DNA of 64,000 nt from Pollutimonas sp963706785 (GTDB lineage: Bacteria > Pseudomonadota > Gammaproteobacteria > Burkholderiales > Burkholderiaceae_B): contig CAVPNJ010000003.1 of the NCBI GenBank assembly GCA_963706785.1, forward strand, positions 1 to 64,000, written 5' to 3'. The translations under genes and the position numbers were made by a program. The notes below the pieces were generated by a model. It ran no database searches, was not told where the DNA came from, and saw nothing but the letters and a program-made list of their open reading frames with translations. Shown here piece by piece: positions 26,133 through 34,744 of this stretch. Each line of letters starts with the position of its first letter. The stretch's first letter is position 1.

Positions 26133-27257
26133 TCACTTCACTGTTTCCCACTTGCCGAATTTGGCAATGAACTTTTCGTCGAATCCGAATCCCAAGCCCG
26201 GTTCCTGGTGCAGTATGACTTTGCCATCTTTGTGCGAAAGTTGGCGGTCAACCAGGTTACGGAAATTCAGCACCTGATCGTTCCAGAAGAATTCCACATA
26301 CCTTGCATTTGGCGTGCTGGCCACTAGGGGTGCATGCAGGTCATGGAACCAGTGAGGGCACATGATCAAGCCATAACTGGCGGCCGTCTGGGCAATTCTT
26401 CGCCATTCGGTGATGCCGCCACACACCGCGGCGTCGGTCTGCAGAATTGACGCCGCGCCCTTGTCCATCAGTTCTTTGTGATACCAGCGGCCATAACCGA
26501 TCTCGGCCGTTGCGATAGGCACAGTGGTCAGCTTGGCGAGCCGTGCATGGTTATCGATATCGTCCGGAAGGAACGGTTCTTCGAAGAAGTAGGGATCGTA
26601 TTGTTCAAAGCGCCTGACATACTGCATGGCTTGCGTGGTGTCGGCCCAGGCATTGTTCATGTCCATCATCAATTCGACGTCAGGGCCTATGGCTTCCCTG
26701 GCAGCTTTCAGTCGTTCTTCTTCTTCGCGGGGCGAAAGCCGGCCCGATTTCATTTTTACAGCCTTAAAGCCTTTCGCTACATAGCTGGCCATTTCTTCGC
26801 CCAGATGCTGAGGCGTTTTGCCGTCCAGGTAATACCCGCCGCTTGCGTAGGCGGGTACTGCCTCGAGTTCGACGGCGCCCATGAACTTGTGCAACGGCAA
26901 TTGGTTGGTTTTGGCGTTCAGATCCCACAGCGCGATGTCCAGAGCGCTAAGGGCTCGCATAACCGTGCCCGACCGACCCTGCAGCAGTGCTTCCTGATAC
27001 ATTTTCTGCCACAGGCCTTCAACGGCGTACGAATCGCTGTTAATCAGCACCGGTGCAAATAATTCTTTGACTGCCTGGCTGAATATGGCTCCGCCTGAAC
27101 TGCCGACATAGCAAAACCCTATGCCTTCGACCCCGTCGGTGGACCGGACTTTGACCAGGCCGTAATGTCGGGTACTGACGGTTCTATTGGAAAACGATGT
27201 GACGACGTCGAGCGGTACCGCGACTGCACAAACTTCTATGGACTGAATAATTGGCAT
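26133..27257 (-). CDS. Mandelate racemase / muconate lactonizing enzyme family dehydratase
   Basis: 374 residues of the enolase superfamily, with an N-terminal cap (1-125) and a TIM barrel. Visible catalytic residues are Lys168 and Lys170 in KAVKMKSG, metal ligands Asp199 (MMDMNNAW), Glu226 (FFEEPF) and Glu252 (ATAEIGYG), Asp275 and a His in CPHWFHD (302 or 305). A KxK plus His-Asp dyad fits the mandelate racemase subgroup: a racemase or acid-sugar dehydratase. The exact substrate is not deducible. It is first in a run with receptor 4 and faces a LysR gene across a palindrome. Confidence 0.9.
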   Translation of the reverse strand: MPIIQSIEVCAVAVPLDVVTSFSNRTVSTRHYGLVKVRSTDGVEGIGFCYVGSSGGAIFSQAVKELFAPVLINSDSYAVEGLWQKMYQEALLQGRSGTVMRALSALDIALWDLNAKTNQLPLHKFMGAVELEAVPAYASGGYYLDGKTPQHLGEEMASYVAKGFKAVKMKSGRLSPREEEERLKAAREAIGPDVELMMDMNNAWADTTQAMQYVRRFEQYDPYFFEEPFLPDDIDNHARLAKLTTVPIATAEIGYGRWYHKELMDKGAASILQTDAAVCGGITEWRRIAQTAASYGLIMCPHWFHDLHAPLVASTPNARYVEFFWNDQVLNFRNLVDRQLSHKDGKVILHQEPGLGFGFDEKFIAKFGKWETVK

Positions 27258-27328
27258 AGAATCTTTTCTCTTCTGTAAGCTGGATTAAGTTAATGAATGC
27301 TTTTTCCTATTCTTGTAGATCTGGAATG

Positions 27329-27345
27329 AAGGAACAATGTTCTTT
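27329..27345. promoter_or_regulatory. Near-perfect palindrome between dehydratase and lysR
   Basis: AAGGAACAATGTTCTTT has a perfect GAACA-A-TGTTC core and matches at all but one pair over 17 bases. It lies 72 bases upstream of the dehydratase start and 93 upstream of the LysR start. Candidate LysR operator. Confidence 0.45.
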
Positions 27346-27437
27346 CCCTGCCTTCAGAAGTAAGAAAAACAATCTTTTGATCTGCGGTAGCCTGCCCTTG
27401 GCAACCATAGGCCAGACACCGATTCCCCGGGAGGAAC

Positions 27438-28301
27438 GTGGACACCCGTTTTATAGAGAGCTTCGTGCAGGTGGTGGAACTGGGCTCGATTGCCGCCGCC
27501 GCCCGGTTCCTGGACCTGACTCCTACCGCCGTATCGTTAAGGCTGAAGGCGCTGGAGGCAGAGGTCGGTACCGCGCTTATCGAAAGGTCGGGCAGAACCG
27601 TCAAACCGACACAAGCCGGCAACAAGGTGCTTAAGCAAGCCAAGCTGATCCTGCTCGAGGTGAAAAATTTCAACGCGCTTGCCAGCAATAACGAGCTGCC
27701 CGCGGGGCCGTTGACTTTGGGGGCGACGCCTTCGGCCTTGAAAGGCATGCTCCCGCCGGTACTAAAGAAGTGGGTTGAAACCTACGAAAATATAGAGGTC
27801 CTGATCGAGCCGGCCGCGTCGACCGTGCTGTATGACCGGGTGCTGCGGGGCGATCTGGACGCGGCTATCCTGGTGCATCCCTTCTTCGAGATGCCGAAAA
27901 CGCTGAATTGGAAAACGCTAAGAACGGAGCGCCTGGTCTTATTGACGCCGGCGGGTATGGAGGGACGCGACCCTTTCACCATCATCAAGGAAAACCCATT
28001 TATACGCTACGACCGGCGGGTGGTTGCCGGAAAAATGGCTGATGAATATTTGAGTTCGCATAACGTGCACCCTGATGCCAAGCTTGAGCTGGACGGTATC
28101 GACTACATCGCCGACTTGGTCAAAAGCGGTTTAGGGGTATCGGTGCTTCCCGACTGGGCTTCCGGTGACCTTATCGAACCTGCCCTGACGCGCCATAGCC
28201 TTCCGGAACCTGTTCCGACGCGCAGTCTTGGATTGCTATGGCTCAGGGCAAATTCGCGCGAGAAACTAGTGCGCGCTTTTCTGGATTTGGCTATACCGTA
28301 A
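27438..28301 (+). CDS. LysR-type regulator, paralogue A
   Basis: 287 residues starting at GTG after GGAGGAAC. The helix-turn-helix is in SIAAAARFLDLTPTAVSLRLKALEAEVG with the wing ALIERSGRTVKPTQAG. The effector domain contains NPFIRYDRRVVAGKMADEYL and GLGVSVLPDW. It is closely related along its whole length to the LysR at 30345, which shares RSGR-VKPT and PFIRYDR. Divergent placement suggests it controls the dehydratase / receptor 4 run. Its 3' end overlaps the 2-hydroxyacid dehydrogenase gene by 11 bases on the other strand. Confidence 0.9.
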   Translation: MDTRFIESFVQVVELGSIAAAARFLDLTPTAVSLRLKALEAEVGTALIERSGRTVKPTQAGNKVLKQAKLILLEVKNFNALASNNELPAGPLTLGATPSALKGMLPPVLKKWVETYENIEVLIEPAASTVLYDRVLRGDLDAAILVHPFFEMPKTLNWKTLRTERLVLLTPAGMEGRDPFTIIKENPFIRYDRRVVAGKMADEYLSSHNVHPDAKLELDGIDYIADLVKSGLGVSVLPDWASGDLIEPALTRHSLPEPVPTRSLGLLWLRANSREKLVRAFLDLAIP

Positions 28302-29232
28302 CTGGGGACACCGCCTGACCGTTGGTGAAGTAACCGGTCAGGTTCAGGATGGCTAGCTCGGCCATTTCCATGCGTGTTTCATGGGTGGCGCTGCCCATAT
28401 GGGGTGCCAGCACAACATTACCCAGGCGGCGTAAGGGGCTGTCGACCAAAGGCTCTTCGTTGAAGACGTCGAGCGCGGCACCCAGAATGGTGCCATTGGC
28501 CAGGGCTTGGCAAAGATCGATCTCGTTGACGACGCTGCCACGGGATATGTTGACCAATATGCCCGCAGGCCCAAGCGCTTGTAGAACATCGGCGTTGATA
28601 ATCTGAAATGTGTCTGGGCCACCAGGGCAGCACACAATTAGAACATCTGCATGCAAGGCCAGCTTTTTCAGGTCATCGAAATAAACCGCTTCGACTTGTT
28701 GCCGGGTTCGGCCAAAATATGCCATTTCAACGTCGAAGGGCACCAGGCGTTTGGCGATTTCCTTGCCTATTCTGCCGAAACCGACCATGCCGATTTTCTT
28801 GCCAGCCAGAGTGGTTCCAAGTGGGAATGGACGTATTTGCCAGTCTCCGCTTCTGACGAACTGGTCGGCTTGCGGCAAGCGGCGCAGTATCGCCAGGAGC
28901 AATCCGATCGCGAGCTCGGCTACGGCTTTGTTAAGTACGTTGGGCGTGTTGGTAACAACAATACCCCGGCTTTTGGTATAGGGTAAGGGAATCCCGTCGT
29001 AGCCTACCCCATTGGTGGCGATGATACGTAAGTTAGGGAGCCGCTCGAGCAATTCCTGCGAGATGCGATAGTTCGAGCGCGTAACGATTCCTTCAATGCG
29101 GTGGTGCAGTTCAGAGTTGATGGCCAGATCGTCGGGCGTATATAGCTGAAATACCTGCCCGAGCCGGTTAGCGATCGCTTCTGGAAAAACGCCGAACGTC
29201 AGCAGGGGCGGGAAACAGGTATATGGAATCAT
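28291..29232 (-). CDS. D-isomer-specific 2-hydroxyacid dehydrogenase
   Basis: 313 residues. The NAD domain motif is GMVGFGRIGKEIAKRL, and the catalytic triad residues are Arg in NISRGSVVNE, Glu in DVFNEEPLVD and His in LAPHMGSATHETR. N-terminal NGVGYDGIPL is typical of glyoxylate/hydroxypyruvate-reductase-like members. It interconverts a 2-oxo acid and a D-2-hydroxy acid. No clear ribosome site precedes the ATG, which suggests coupling to the upstream DapA-family gene 42 bases away; a hairpin sits in that gap. Confidence 0.9.
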   Translation of the reverse strand: MIPYTCFPPLLTFGVFPEAIANRLGQVFQLYTPDDLAINSELHHRIEGIVTRSNYRISQELLERLPNLRIIATNGVGYDGIPLPYTKSRGIVVTNTPNVLNKAVAELAIGLLLAILRRLPQADQFVRSGDWQIRPFPLGTTLAGKKIGMVGFGRIGKEIAKRLVPFDVEMAYFGRTRQQVEAVYFDDLKKLALHADVLIVCCPGGPDTFQIINADVLQALGPAGILVNISRGSVVNEIDLCQALANGTILGAALDVFNEEPLVDSPLRRLGNVVLAPHMGSATHETRMEMAELAILNLTGYFTNGQAVSPVTV

Positions 29233-29245
29233 GTTGGTGGAGGCG

Positions 29246-29265
29246 GCGCCTGGAAGACCAGGCGC
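29246..29265 (-). other. Intercistronic hairpin
   Basis: GCGCCTGG-AAGA-CCAGGCGC is a perfect 8-bp stem with a four-base loop, between the DapA-family gene and the 2-hydroxyacid dehydrogenase gene. No T run follows, so it is more likely an RNA-stability or processing element than a full terminator. Confidence 0.5.
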
Positions 29266-29274
29266 GCCTTGAGG

Positions 29275-30213
29275 TCAGGCGCCTGCGTATGCCAGCGCCT
29301 TGGAGTTGTTGATCTGGAAGTTGATTTCAGTCAGTTCTTTGATTAGCTGGCTATTCTGTTCCTGGTTCAATTCGACCAGGGGGGGCCTTACTGTAGCCCA
29401 AGCCGGGTCTTCCGCTTGCCATGCAATAGCCGCTTTCATGGCGGGAATCATGGGAAGCTTCTGGAATACACCGCGAACTGAATTCAGATCGGCTTGCTGC
29501 GCATCGGCGTCGTCTTGTTGCCATGTTGCATAAAGACGGGCGATGGCCGATGGATTGACATTGCCGGTGGCCGTAATGCAGCCTGCGCCTCCGTGGCGCA
29601 AAGTTTGTAGCAGGAAAGCCTCGCTGCCCGCGAAGACATCGAAGCCTGCCGGCTGGAACTGCTGCAGCATGGCCAGAGTGTTGTCCCAATTTCCCGAGCT
29701 GTCTTTGATGCCGGCGATATTGTCGGGATACGCCTGCAGCAGGCGTTCGATAAGCGCCAGGCTGATACCCACCTGAGATACCGGCGGAATATGATAAAGA
29801 TAGATTTTCAGTCGTGTGTCGGCAACGCCGTCGATTATGCTGGCGTAATTGCGGTACAGGCCTTCGTCGCTAACGCCTTTGTAGTAAAAGGGCGGAAGCA
29901 TCAAGACCCCACTGCAGCCCAATTCGACCGCATGCCTGGACAGTTCGATTGAGTCTGTAATCGAACAACAGCCGGTGCCAGGCATCATTTTGTTGGTGGG
30001 CAAGCCGTTTTCCACCAGTACGTCCAGCAGCTGTCTTTTTTCGTTAGTCGACAGGGAATTCGCTTCGGAATTCGTGCCGAACACGGCCAGCCCTACATCT
30101 TGTTCGATCAGGGAAGTGCAATGTTTAAGAAATCGCGGCTTCGAAATGGAGTAGTCGGGGTTGAATGGGGTCAGGACGGGGGAGAGTACCCCACGTATTT
30201 TCGAATTGGTCAT
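29275..30213 (-). CDS. DapA/NAL-family aldolase or dehydratase
   Basis: 312 residues from the ATG at 30213 (GGAG upstream). It is a TIM-barrel class I enzyme with the Schiff-base Lys170 (GIKDSSG) and Tyr140 (YLYHIPP). The substrate motif, GTTGE in true DapA, reads GTNSEANSLS here. It is therefore unlikely to make dihydrodipicolinate and more likely cleaves or dehydrates a 2-keto-3-deoxy sugar acid or related 2-oxo acid. Its neighbours, a 2-hydroxyacid dehydrogenase and (beyond the LysR) an IlvD/Edd dehydratase with a Bug receptor, fit sugar-acid breakdown. Confidence 0.87.
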   Translation of the reverse strand: MTNSKIRGVLSPVLTPFNPDYSISKPRFLKHCTSLIEQDVGLAVFGTNSEANSLSTNEKRQLLDVLVENGLPTNKMMPGTGCCSITDSIELSRHAVELGCSGVLMLPPFYYKGVSDEGLYRNYASIIDGVADTRLKIYLYHIPPVSQVGISLALIERLLQAYPDNIAGIKDSSGNWDNTLAMLQQFQPAGFDVFAGSEAFLLQTLRHGGAGCITATGNVNPSAIARLYATWQQDDADAQQADLNSVRGVFQKLPMIPAMKAAIAWQAEDPAWATVRPPLVELNQEQNSQLIKELTEINFQINNSKALAYAGA

Positions 30214-30267
30214 TTGGTCTCCGCAAATTGATTTCATGCACTGAACTATAAAAGTATGGCTTCAATA

Positions 30268-30284
30268 CACTTTAAGTTAAAGTG
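30268..30284. promoter_or_regulatory. 17-bp perfect palindrome between DapA-family gene and lysR
   Basis: CACTTTAA-G-TTAAAGTG, a perfect 8-1-8 inverted repeat, lies 55 bases before the DapA-family gene and 61 before the LysR gene at 30345. It is a strong candidate operator for that regulator. Confidence 0.55.
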
Positions 30285-30344
30285 ATTTTCGCTTGGTTTA
30301 GACAATAGATTTTTTTGCTTTCTCATCGCTTACCATCGGACACC

Positions 30345-31220
30345 ATGGACACGAAATATATGCAAAGCTTTGTCGCCGTAGTCGAAGCGGGCTCTTTTGC
30401 CGGCGCGGCCCGGCAACTGGACTTGACCTCGGCGGCCATTGCAGCACGTATCAAGGCCCTGGAAGCCGATTTGGGCGTTGAGTTGGTAAAGCGGTCGGGG
30501 CGATCGGTCAAACCGACCGAAAGCGGTATTCGCATCCTTGATGAAACGCGGGCCGTTATTCGCAGCATTCGCGATCTTCGCGCTATGGCTGTCGACGGCG
30601 GCCAGCCCGGAGAACTGCGCATTGGTTGCTTCGTTTCGGCACTGAACATTATTCTGCCTCCGATACTTAAACGTATCTACAACATTTATCCGAATGCTTC
30701 GATCTTTGTAACGCCGGGTGCGTCGGTAGACCTATGCCGCAAAGTGGCTAATGGCGAGCTTGACGCAGCCATCGTGGTGGAACCTCAGTTTGCCGTGCCA
30801 AAAAATTGCGTATGGCAAGCTTTCATGGAAGAGCCGCTGGTTGTCATGGCGCCTGAACATCTGAAGAATGAAGGGGCTCACCATCTGCTGGCAACACAAC
30901 CTTTTATTCGATACGACCGTTCAGTGTATGGCGGTCAGCTGGCGGATCGTTATTTACGGGATCATCAAATACGCCCCAACCAACGCCTTGAGATCGATGG
31001 CATTTTTGCCATTGCCTCGTTGGTTCACGAAGGGCTGGGGGTTTCGTTGATTCCGGATTGGTCATTGATGTGGAAATCGCTGGCGATCACGCGCGTGCCC
31101 TTGCCCGGACGGGCGCCCGTGCGAAGAAATGGCCTTGTGTGGAATGCACAAGGCCATCATGCCAGGATGGCCGCTTCCGTCTATGCCGAAGCCAAGGCGG
31201 TCTTTGGCCAAAATTTATAG
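30345..31220 (+). CDS. LysR-type regulator, paralogue B
   Basis: 291 residues from the ATG at 30345. The helix-turn-helix is in SFAGAARQLDLTSAAIAARIKALEADLG and the wing in LVKRSGRSVKPTESG. The effector domain has QPFIRYDRSVYGGQLADRYL and GLGVSLIPDW. It is a clear paralogue of the regulator at 27438. It separates two minus-strand gene groups (DapA-family + 2-hydroxyacid dehydrogenase; IlvD/Edd + receptor 5) and probably controls at least the first, with the palindrome in between. Confidence 0.9.
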   Translation: MDTKYMQSFVAVVEAGSFAGAARQLDLTSAAIAARIKALEADLGVELVKRSGRSVKPTESGIRILDETRAVIRSIRDLRAMAVDGGQPGELRIGCFVSALNIILPPILKRIYNIYPNASIFVTPGASVDLCRKVANGELDAAIVVEPQFAVPKNCVWQAFMEEPLVVMAPEHLKNEGAHHLLATQPFIRYDRSVYGGQLADRYLRDHQIRPNQRLEIDGIFAIASLVHEGLGVSLIPDWSLMWKSLAITRVPLPGRAPVRRNGLVWNAQGHHARMAASVYAEAKAVFGQNL

Positions 31221-31254
31221 CCATACCGCTGATCGGGCCGCGGGCCGACCAAGT

Positions 31255-33003
31255 TTATTTGCCCGAGCCCGGGCCATCAGGGCGAGCGGCCCGCAGGAAG
31301 TCGAAATCGACGCCTTGGTCTGCTTGCGTGACGGTATCAAGAAACAGCTTCTTGTACCCCCTTTCGGCGGTCGGAGCGGTTATTGGCGACAGTTCGCGGC
31401 GCCGTTGCAATTCCGCATCGCTAACCAACAGGGAAATTTCCCGTTTGCTGACGCTCAAGCGTATGCGGTCGCCGTTTTGTACATAGGCCAGAGGCCCGCC
31501 AATGGCCGATTCCGGGGTCACGTGCAAAACGATGGTGCCGAAAGCGGTTCCGCTCATGCGGCCGTCGGAAATCCGAACGATATCCTTTACCCCCTTGATG
31601 GCGAGCTTTTTCGGAATAGGAATATAGCCGGCTTCGGGCATGCCCGGCGCGCCTTTCGGCCCGATATTTTTCAGCACCAGCACGTCGTCCTTGGTAACGT
31701 CCAGGTCGTCGCTGTCGATTCTGTTTGCCAGATCGGCTGCATTCTCAAAGACCACGGCGCGGCCTTCGTGTTCCATTAGTCCGGGGTCGGCGGAAGATTG
31801 CTTGATAATGGCGCCGCCCGGCGATAAATTGCCTTCGAGGACAGCCATGCCGCCCTGGGGATAAATTGGATTGTTCATGGTTTTGACGACATCTTGCGCA
31901 AAGCCGGGCCCTGCCATTTCGATTTCTTCTCCTAGTGTTCGGCCGGTTACCGTCAGGGCATTTAACTTGAGCAAGGGTTTCAGTTGGCGCAAAAGAGTGG
32001 CCATGCCACCCGCCTTGTGAAAGTCTTCCATGTAATGCTGGCCCGAAGGTTTAAGGTCTAGCAATACCGGCGTGTCCTTGCCCATGCGATCCAGTTTTTT
32101 CAGATCGATGTCCAGCCCCAAGCGTCCGGCAATGGCAGCCAAGTGCACAATGCCGTTGGTCGAGCCGCCAATGGCCAGTAAGACTCGCATGGCATTCTCG
32201 AAGGCATCTTCGGTCAGGATTCTGTCGATGGTCAGGCCCTGCTTTGCGATTGCCACCGCTTGAGCACCAGTCAGTTCAGCGATGCGCATGCGGTCAGCGG
32301 TAACCGCGGGCGGGGTAGCACCGCCGGGCACGGTCATGCCCAGCGCTTCGGCAATACATGCCATGGTGCTTGCGGTTCCCATAACCGAGCACGTGCCGAC
32401 GCTGGCCACTAACTGATTGTTAACGTCGGAGATTTCTTCGTCGTCTATTTCTTCGGCCCGATACTTGCCCCAATAGCGCCTGCAATCGGTACATGCGCCC
32501 ACCCGCTCGGATCGGTGCGAACCAGTAAGCATCGAACCCGTAATAAGCTGGATAGCAGGGATGCCGGCAGACGCCGCGCCCATAAGCTGCGCCGGCACCG
32601 TTTTATCGCAGCCGCCAATCAGCACGACAGCGTCCATGGGCTGCGCCCGTATCATTTCCTCGGTGTCCATCGACATGAGGTTACGCAAATACATACTGGT
32701 CGGATACGCGAAACTTTCGTGAATGGAGATCGTGGGAAAGTCCATGGGCAGCCCTCCCGCCAACATTATCCCGCGCTTAAGCGCTTCCATCAGCTGCGTC
32801 ACGTTTCCATGACAGGGGTTGTACGCGCTGCCAGTGTTGGCGATGCCGATTACCGGACGTTCGAGGGCCGAGTCCGAGTAGCCTGCGCCCTTGATAAAAG
32901 CCTTTCTTAAAAAGAGGGAAAAGCCGTTGTCGCCATAGCTGGTCAAGCCTTTGCGTAAACCGTTAGCATCAAGCTGGGGTGTTGCCGGGAGTTTCTTGGT
33001 CAT
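31255..33003 (-). CDS. IlvD/Edd-family sugar-acid dehydratase
   Basis: 582 residues. It has the three cysteine motifs expected for the iron-sulfur site: NPCHGNVTQL, GGCDKTVPAQ and GTCSVMGTAST. The lengthened N-terminal half with CTDCRRYWGKYRAEEI matches the arabonate / xylonate / gluconate-type dehydratases better than amino-acid IlvD, and differs clearly from the ilvD at 7833. It should convert an aldonate to a 2-keto-3-deoxy acid, the type of substrate used by DapA-family aldolases. It lies 20 bases after receptor 5 in the same transcript. Confidence 0.88.
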   Translation of the reverse strand: MTKKLPATPQLDANGLRKGLTSYGDNGFSLFLRKAFIKGAGYSDSALERPVIGIANTGSAYNPCHGNVTQLMEALKRGIMLAGGLPMDFPTISIHESFAYPTSMYLRNLMSMDTEEMIRAQPMDAVVLIGGCDKTVPAQLMGAASAGIPAIQLITGSMLTGSHRSERVGACTDCRRYWGKYRAEEIDDEEISDVNNQLVASVGTCSVMGTASTMACIAEALGMTVPGGATPPAVTADRMRIAELTGAQAVAIAKQGLTIDRILTEDAFENAMRVLLAIGGSTNGIVHLAAIAGRLGLDIDLKKLDRMGKDTPVLLDLKPSGQHYMEDFHKAGGMATLLRQLKPLLKLNALTVTGRTLGEEIEMAGPGFAQDVVKTMNNPIYPQGGMAVLEGNLSPGGAIIKQSSADPGLMEHEGRAVVFENAADLANRIDSDDLDVTKDDVLVLKNIGPKGAPGMPEAGYIPIPKKLAIKGVKDIVRISDGRMSGTAFGTIVLHVTPESAIGGPLAYVQNGDRIRLSVSKREISLLVSDAELQRRRELSPITAPTAERGYKKLFLDTVTQADQGVDFDFLRAARPDGPGSGK

Positions 33004-33023
33004 GAACTAGGTCTTTCTTTCGG

Positions 33024-34031
33024 TTAATTAACGGTGATTTTGCCGTCGTGGATCACTTTGGCCCATTGATCGATCTCGGCAGTAAGCCGGACTTTGGATG
33101 CATCAATGCTTAGCGGGTCAGCATATACGCCTTGTTGCAGCAGCTGTTCCTTGACTTCCGGCTTGGCCAGAGCAGTGGTCAGAGCCTTGTTGATTTTCTG
33201 TAGAACCGGTGCAGGAGTGCCGGCAGGCGCCATGACGCCAAACAGGGAACTGACATTAAACCCTGTAAAGCCTTGTTCCTTGGCGGTCGGGATATCGGGC
33301 AGCATCGAGACGCGTTCAGGGGTCAATACTGCCAAGGGTCGCAACTGACCTGATTTGATGAACGAGATCGCTGCAGGAACGGTTTCTGTCATCGTTTGGA
33401 CTTGGCCCCCGACCAGGTCGGTCATGGCCGGGCCGCTGCCTCGATAGGCCACATGCATGATATCGACGCCTGCGATCTGTTTGAATAGTTCCATCGCCAT
33501 TCGTTGTGGTGCACCGGCCCCGGATGATGCAAAGTTGAGCTTGCCGGGATTCTTCTTGGCGTACTCAACGAGTTCTTTCAATGAATTAATAGGCAGGGAA
33601 GGGTTGACCACCGCGACCAAGGGAACAAAGCCGACGACGCCGGCGGGGGTCAAGTCTTTTTGCAGATCGTATTGCAACTTGCCCTTTTCCAGCGTCGCCA
33701 TAACGGAATGGGATGTCAGCGCGCCCATCAGTAAGGTGTAGCCGTCTGGTTTGGCACGGGCCACTTCAGCGGCGCCGATGTTGCCGCCGGCCCCCCCGCG
33801 GTTCTCGATTACCACCTGGCTGCCGATTTCGTCGCTTAAATTCTTGCCGACAATTCGGCCGATAACGTCAGTTGCGCCGCCGGGAGGGTAAGGGATGATG
33901 AGCCGTATTGGTTTATCGGGGTAGGCCTGCGCGTTGGCGGTTGCACCAAGGGGAGCAGCCATCATGAATACGGCCAGTGAAGCGCTGAAGAGTGTACGTG
34001 TACCGGCTTTTTGAGTTGTCGTCCGAAACAT
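33024..34031 (-). CDS. Bug/TctC-family periplasmic solute receptor 5
   Basis: 335 residues with a signal sequence ending near ANAQAYPDKPI. Motifs are IPYPPGGATDVIGR, ENRGGAGGNIG, AKPDGYTLLMG and FASSGAGAPQRMA. AAGGA precedes the ATG. It is transcribed just ahead of the IlvD/Edd dehydratase, so an aldonic or other sugar acid is the reasonable ligand guess. A widely spaced 11-bp inverted repeat lies upstream. Confidence 0.93.
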   Translation of the reverse strand: MFRTTTQKAGTRTLFSASLAVFMMAAPLGATANAQAYPDKPIRLIIPYPPGGATDVIGRIVGKNLSDEIGSQVVIENRGGAGGNIGAAEVARAKPDGYTLLMGALTSHSVMATLEKGKLQYDLQKDLTPAGVVGFVPLVAVVNPSLPINSLKELVEYAKKNPGKLNFASSGAGAPQRMAMELFKQIAGVDIMHVAYRGSGPAMTDLVGGQVQTMTETVPAAISFIKSGQLRPLAVLTPERVSMLPDIPTAKEQGFTGFNVSSLFGVMAPAGTPAPVLQKINKALTTALAKPEVKEQLLQQGVYADPLSIDASKVRLTAEIDQWAKVIHDGKITVN

Positions 34032-34074
34032 AGTTGTTCCTTAAATATAGTCTTATGAATGTCTCCTGAGATCT

Positions 34075-34194
34075 TTTGTATGGTCGCAAAATTATTGAGG
34101 GCGAATGCAAAATATCTTTTTGTTTGCACGAAAAAATTTGCAAAGCTCGCGATACAACCATTGCGTCCCGGGCGGTTTAGGCGGACCATACAAA
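34075..34194. promoter_or_regulatory. Two mirrored 11-bp half sites, 98 bases apart
   Basis: TTTGTATGGTC (34075-34085) is the exact reverse complement of GACCATACAAA (34184-34194). They flank the AT-rich promoter region of receptor 5. The spacing suits cooperative binding with a DNA loop. The same gap contains several GCAAA/TTTGC words. Confidence 0.4.
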
Positions 34195-34225
34195 TGGCAA
34201 ACCCGCCGTTTTTTAAGGTGACGTC

Positions 34226-34582
34226 ATGACACTTTCTACGCGACTTCTATTGACTGCCGCTCTATTGAGTGGCTGGGCCGCCGCTCCGGCCTATTCAGCA
34301 CCCGCCACAGCGACTCAGGCTGCAGAATCCACGTCTGGCGGTTCGAACGCTAAAACGGCCCAGCAAGAGCGTATGGTGACTTGTAATCAGAACGCCACGG
34401 GTAAAAGCGGTGAAGAGCGCAAGGTCTTCATGAGCAGCTGCCTGAAAGGCGAAGTCACGACTTCGAAAGAGCTAAGTGCGTCGCAATTGCGCATGAAGGA
34501 CTGCAATGCCCAGGCAAGCACCAAGGCGCTAAAAGGCGATGACCGGAAATCGTTCATGAGCACATGCCTGAAAGCGAAATAA
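34226..34582 (+). CDS. psiF: PsiF-repeat periplasmic protein
   Basis: 118 residues. A signal peptide ends near PAYSAPATA, followed by two PsiF repeats: QQERMVTCNQNATGKSGEERKVFMSSCLKG and SQLRMKDCNAQASTKALKGDDRKSFMSTCLKA. Each repeat has the conserved paired Cys and the F-M-S-x-C-L-K end. In E. coli psiF belongs to the phosphate-starvation response; its molecular function is not known. The spacing of cysteines suggests two intramolecular disulfides. A terminator follows the gene. Confidence 0.9.
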   Translation: MTLSTRLLLTAALLSGWAAAPAYSAPATATQAAESTSGGSNAKTAQQERMVTCNQNATGKSGEERKVFMSSCLKGEVTTSKELSASQLRMKDCNAQASTKALKGDDRKSFMSTCLKAK

Positions 34583-34643
34583 GCCAAATTTGCTTATCGA
34601 CTTCGCGGACCAGCGCGCCAGCCAAGCGTCCCTTTTTGGCCTC

Positions 34644-34680
34644 AAGCCCCACATGGATACTGTCGATGCGGGCTTTTTTT
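34644..34680 (+). terminator. Rho-independent terminator after psiF
   Basis: AAGCCC (34644-34649) pairs with GGGCTT (34670-34675), then a T run to 34680. The loop is long (20 bases), but the position, 60 bases after the stop and before a new ribosome site, is right. Confidence 0.55.
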
Positions 34681-34744
34681 CGGGCTTCCCAACCCTAGTC
34701 GCGGCGATGCCTATAATCATGTCACTTCTTCACAAGGAAATATC

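Noticed and set aside
29275..30213. Calling this gene dapA
   Set aside because: The GTTGE motif is changed to GTNSE, and the neighbours are catabolic, so lysine synthesis is unlikely.
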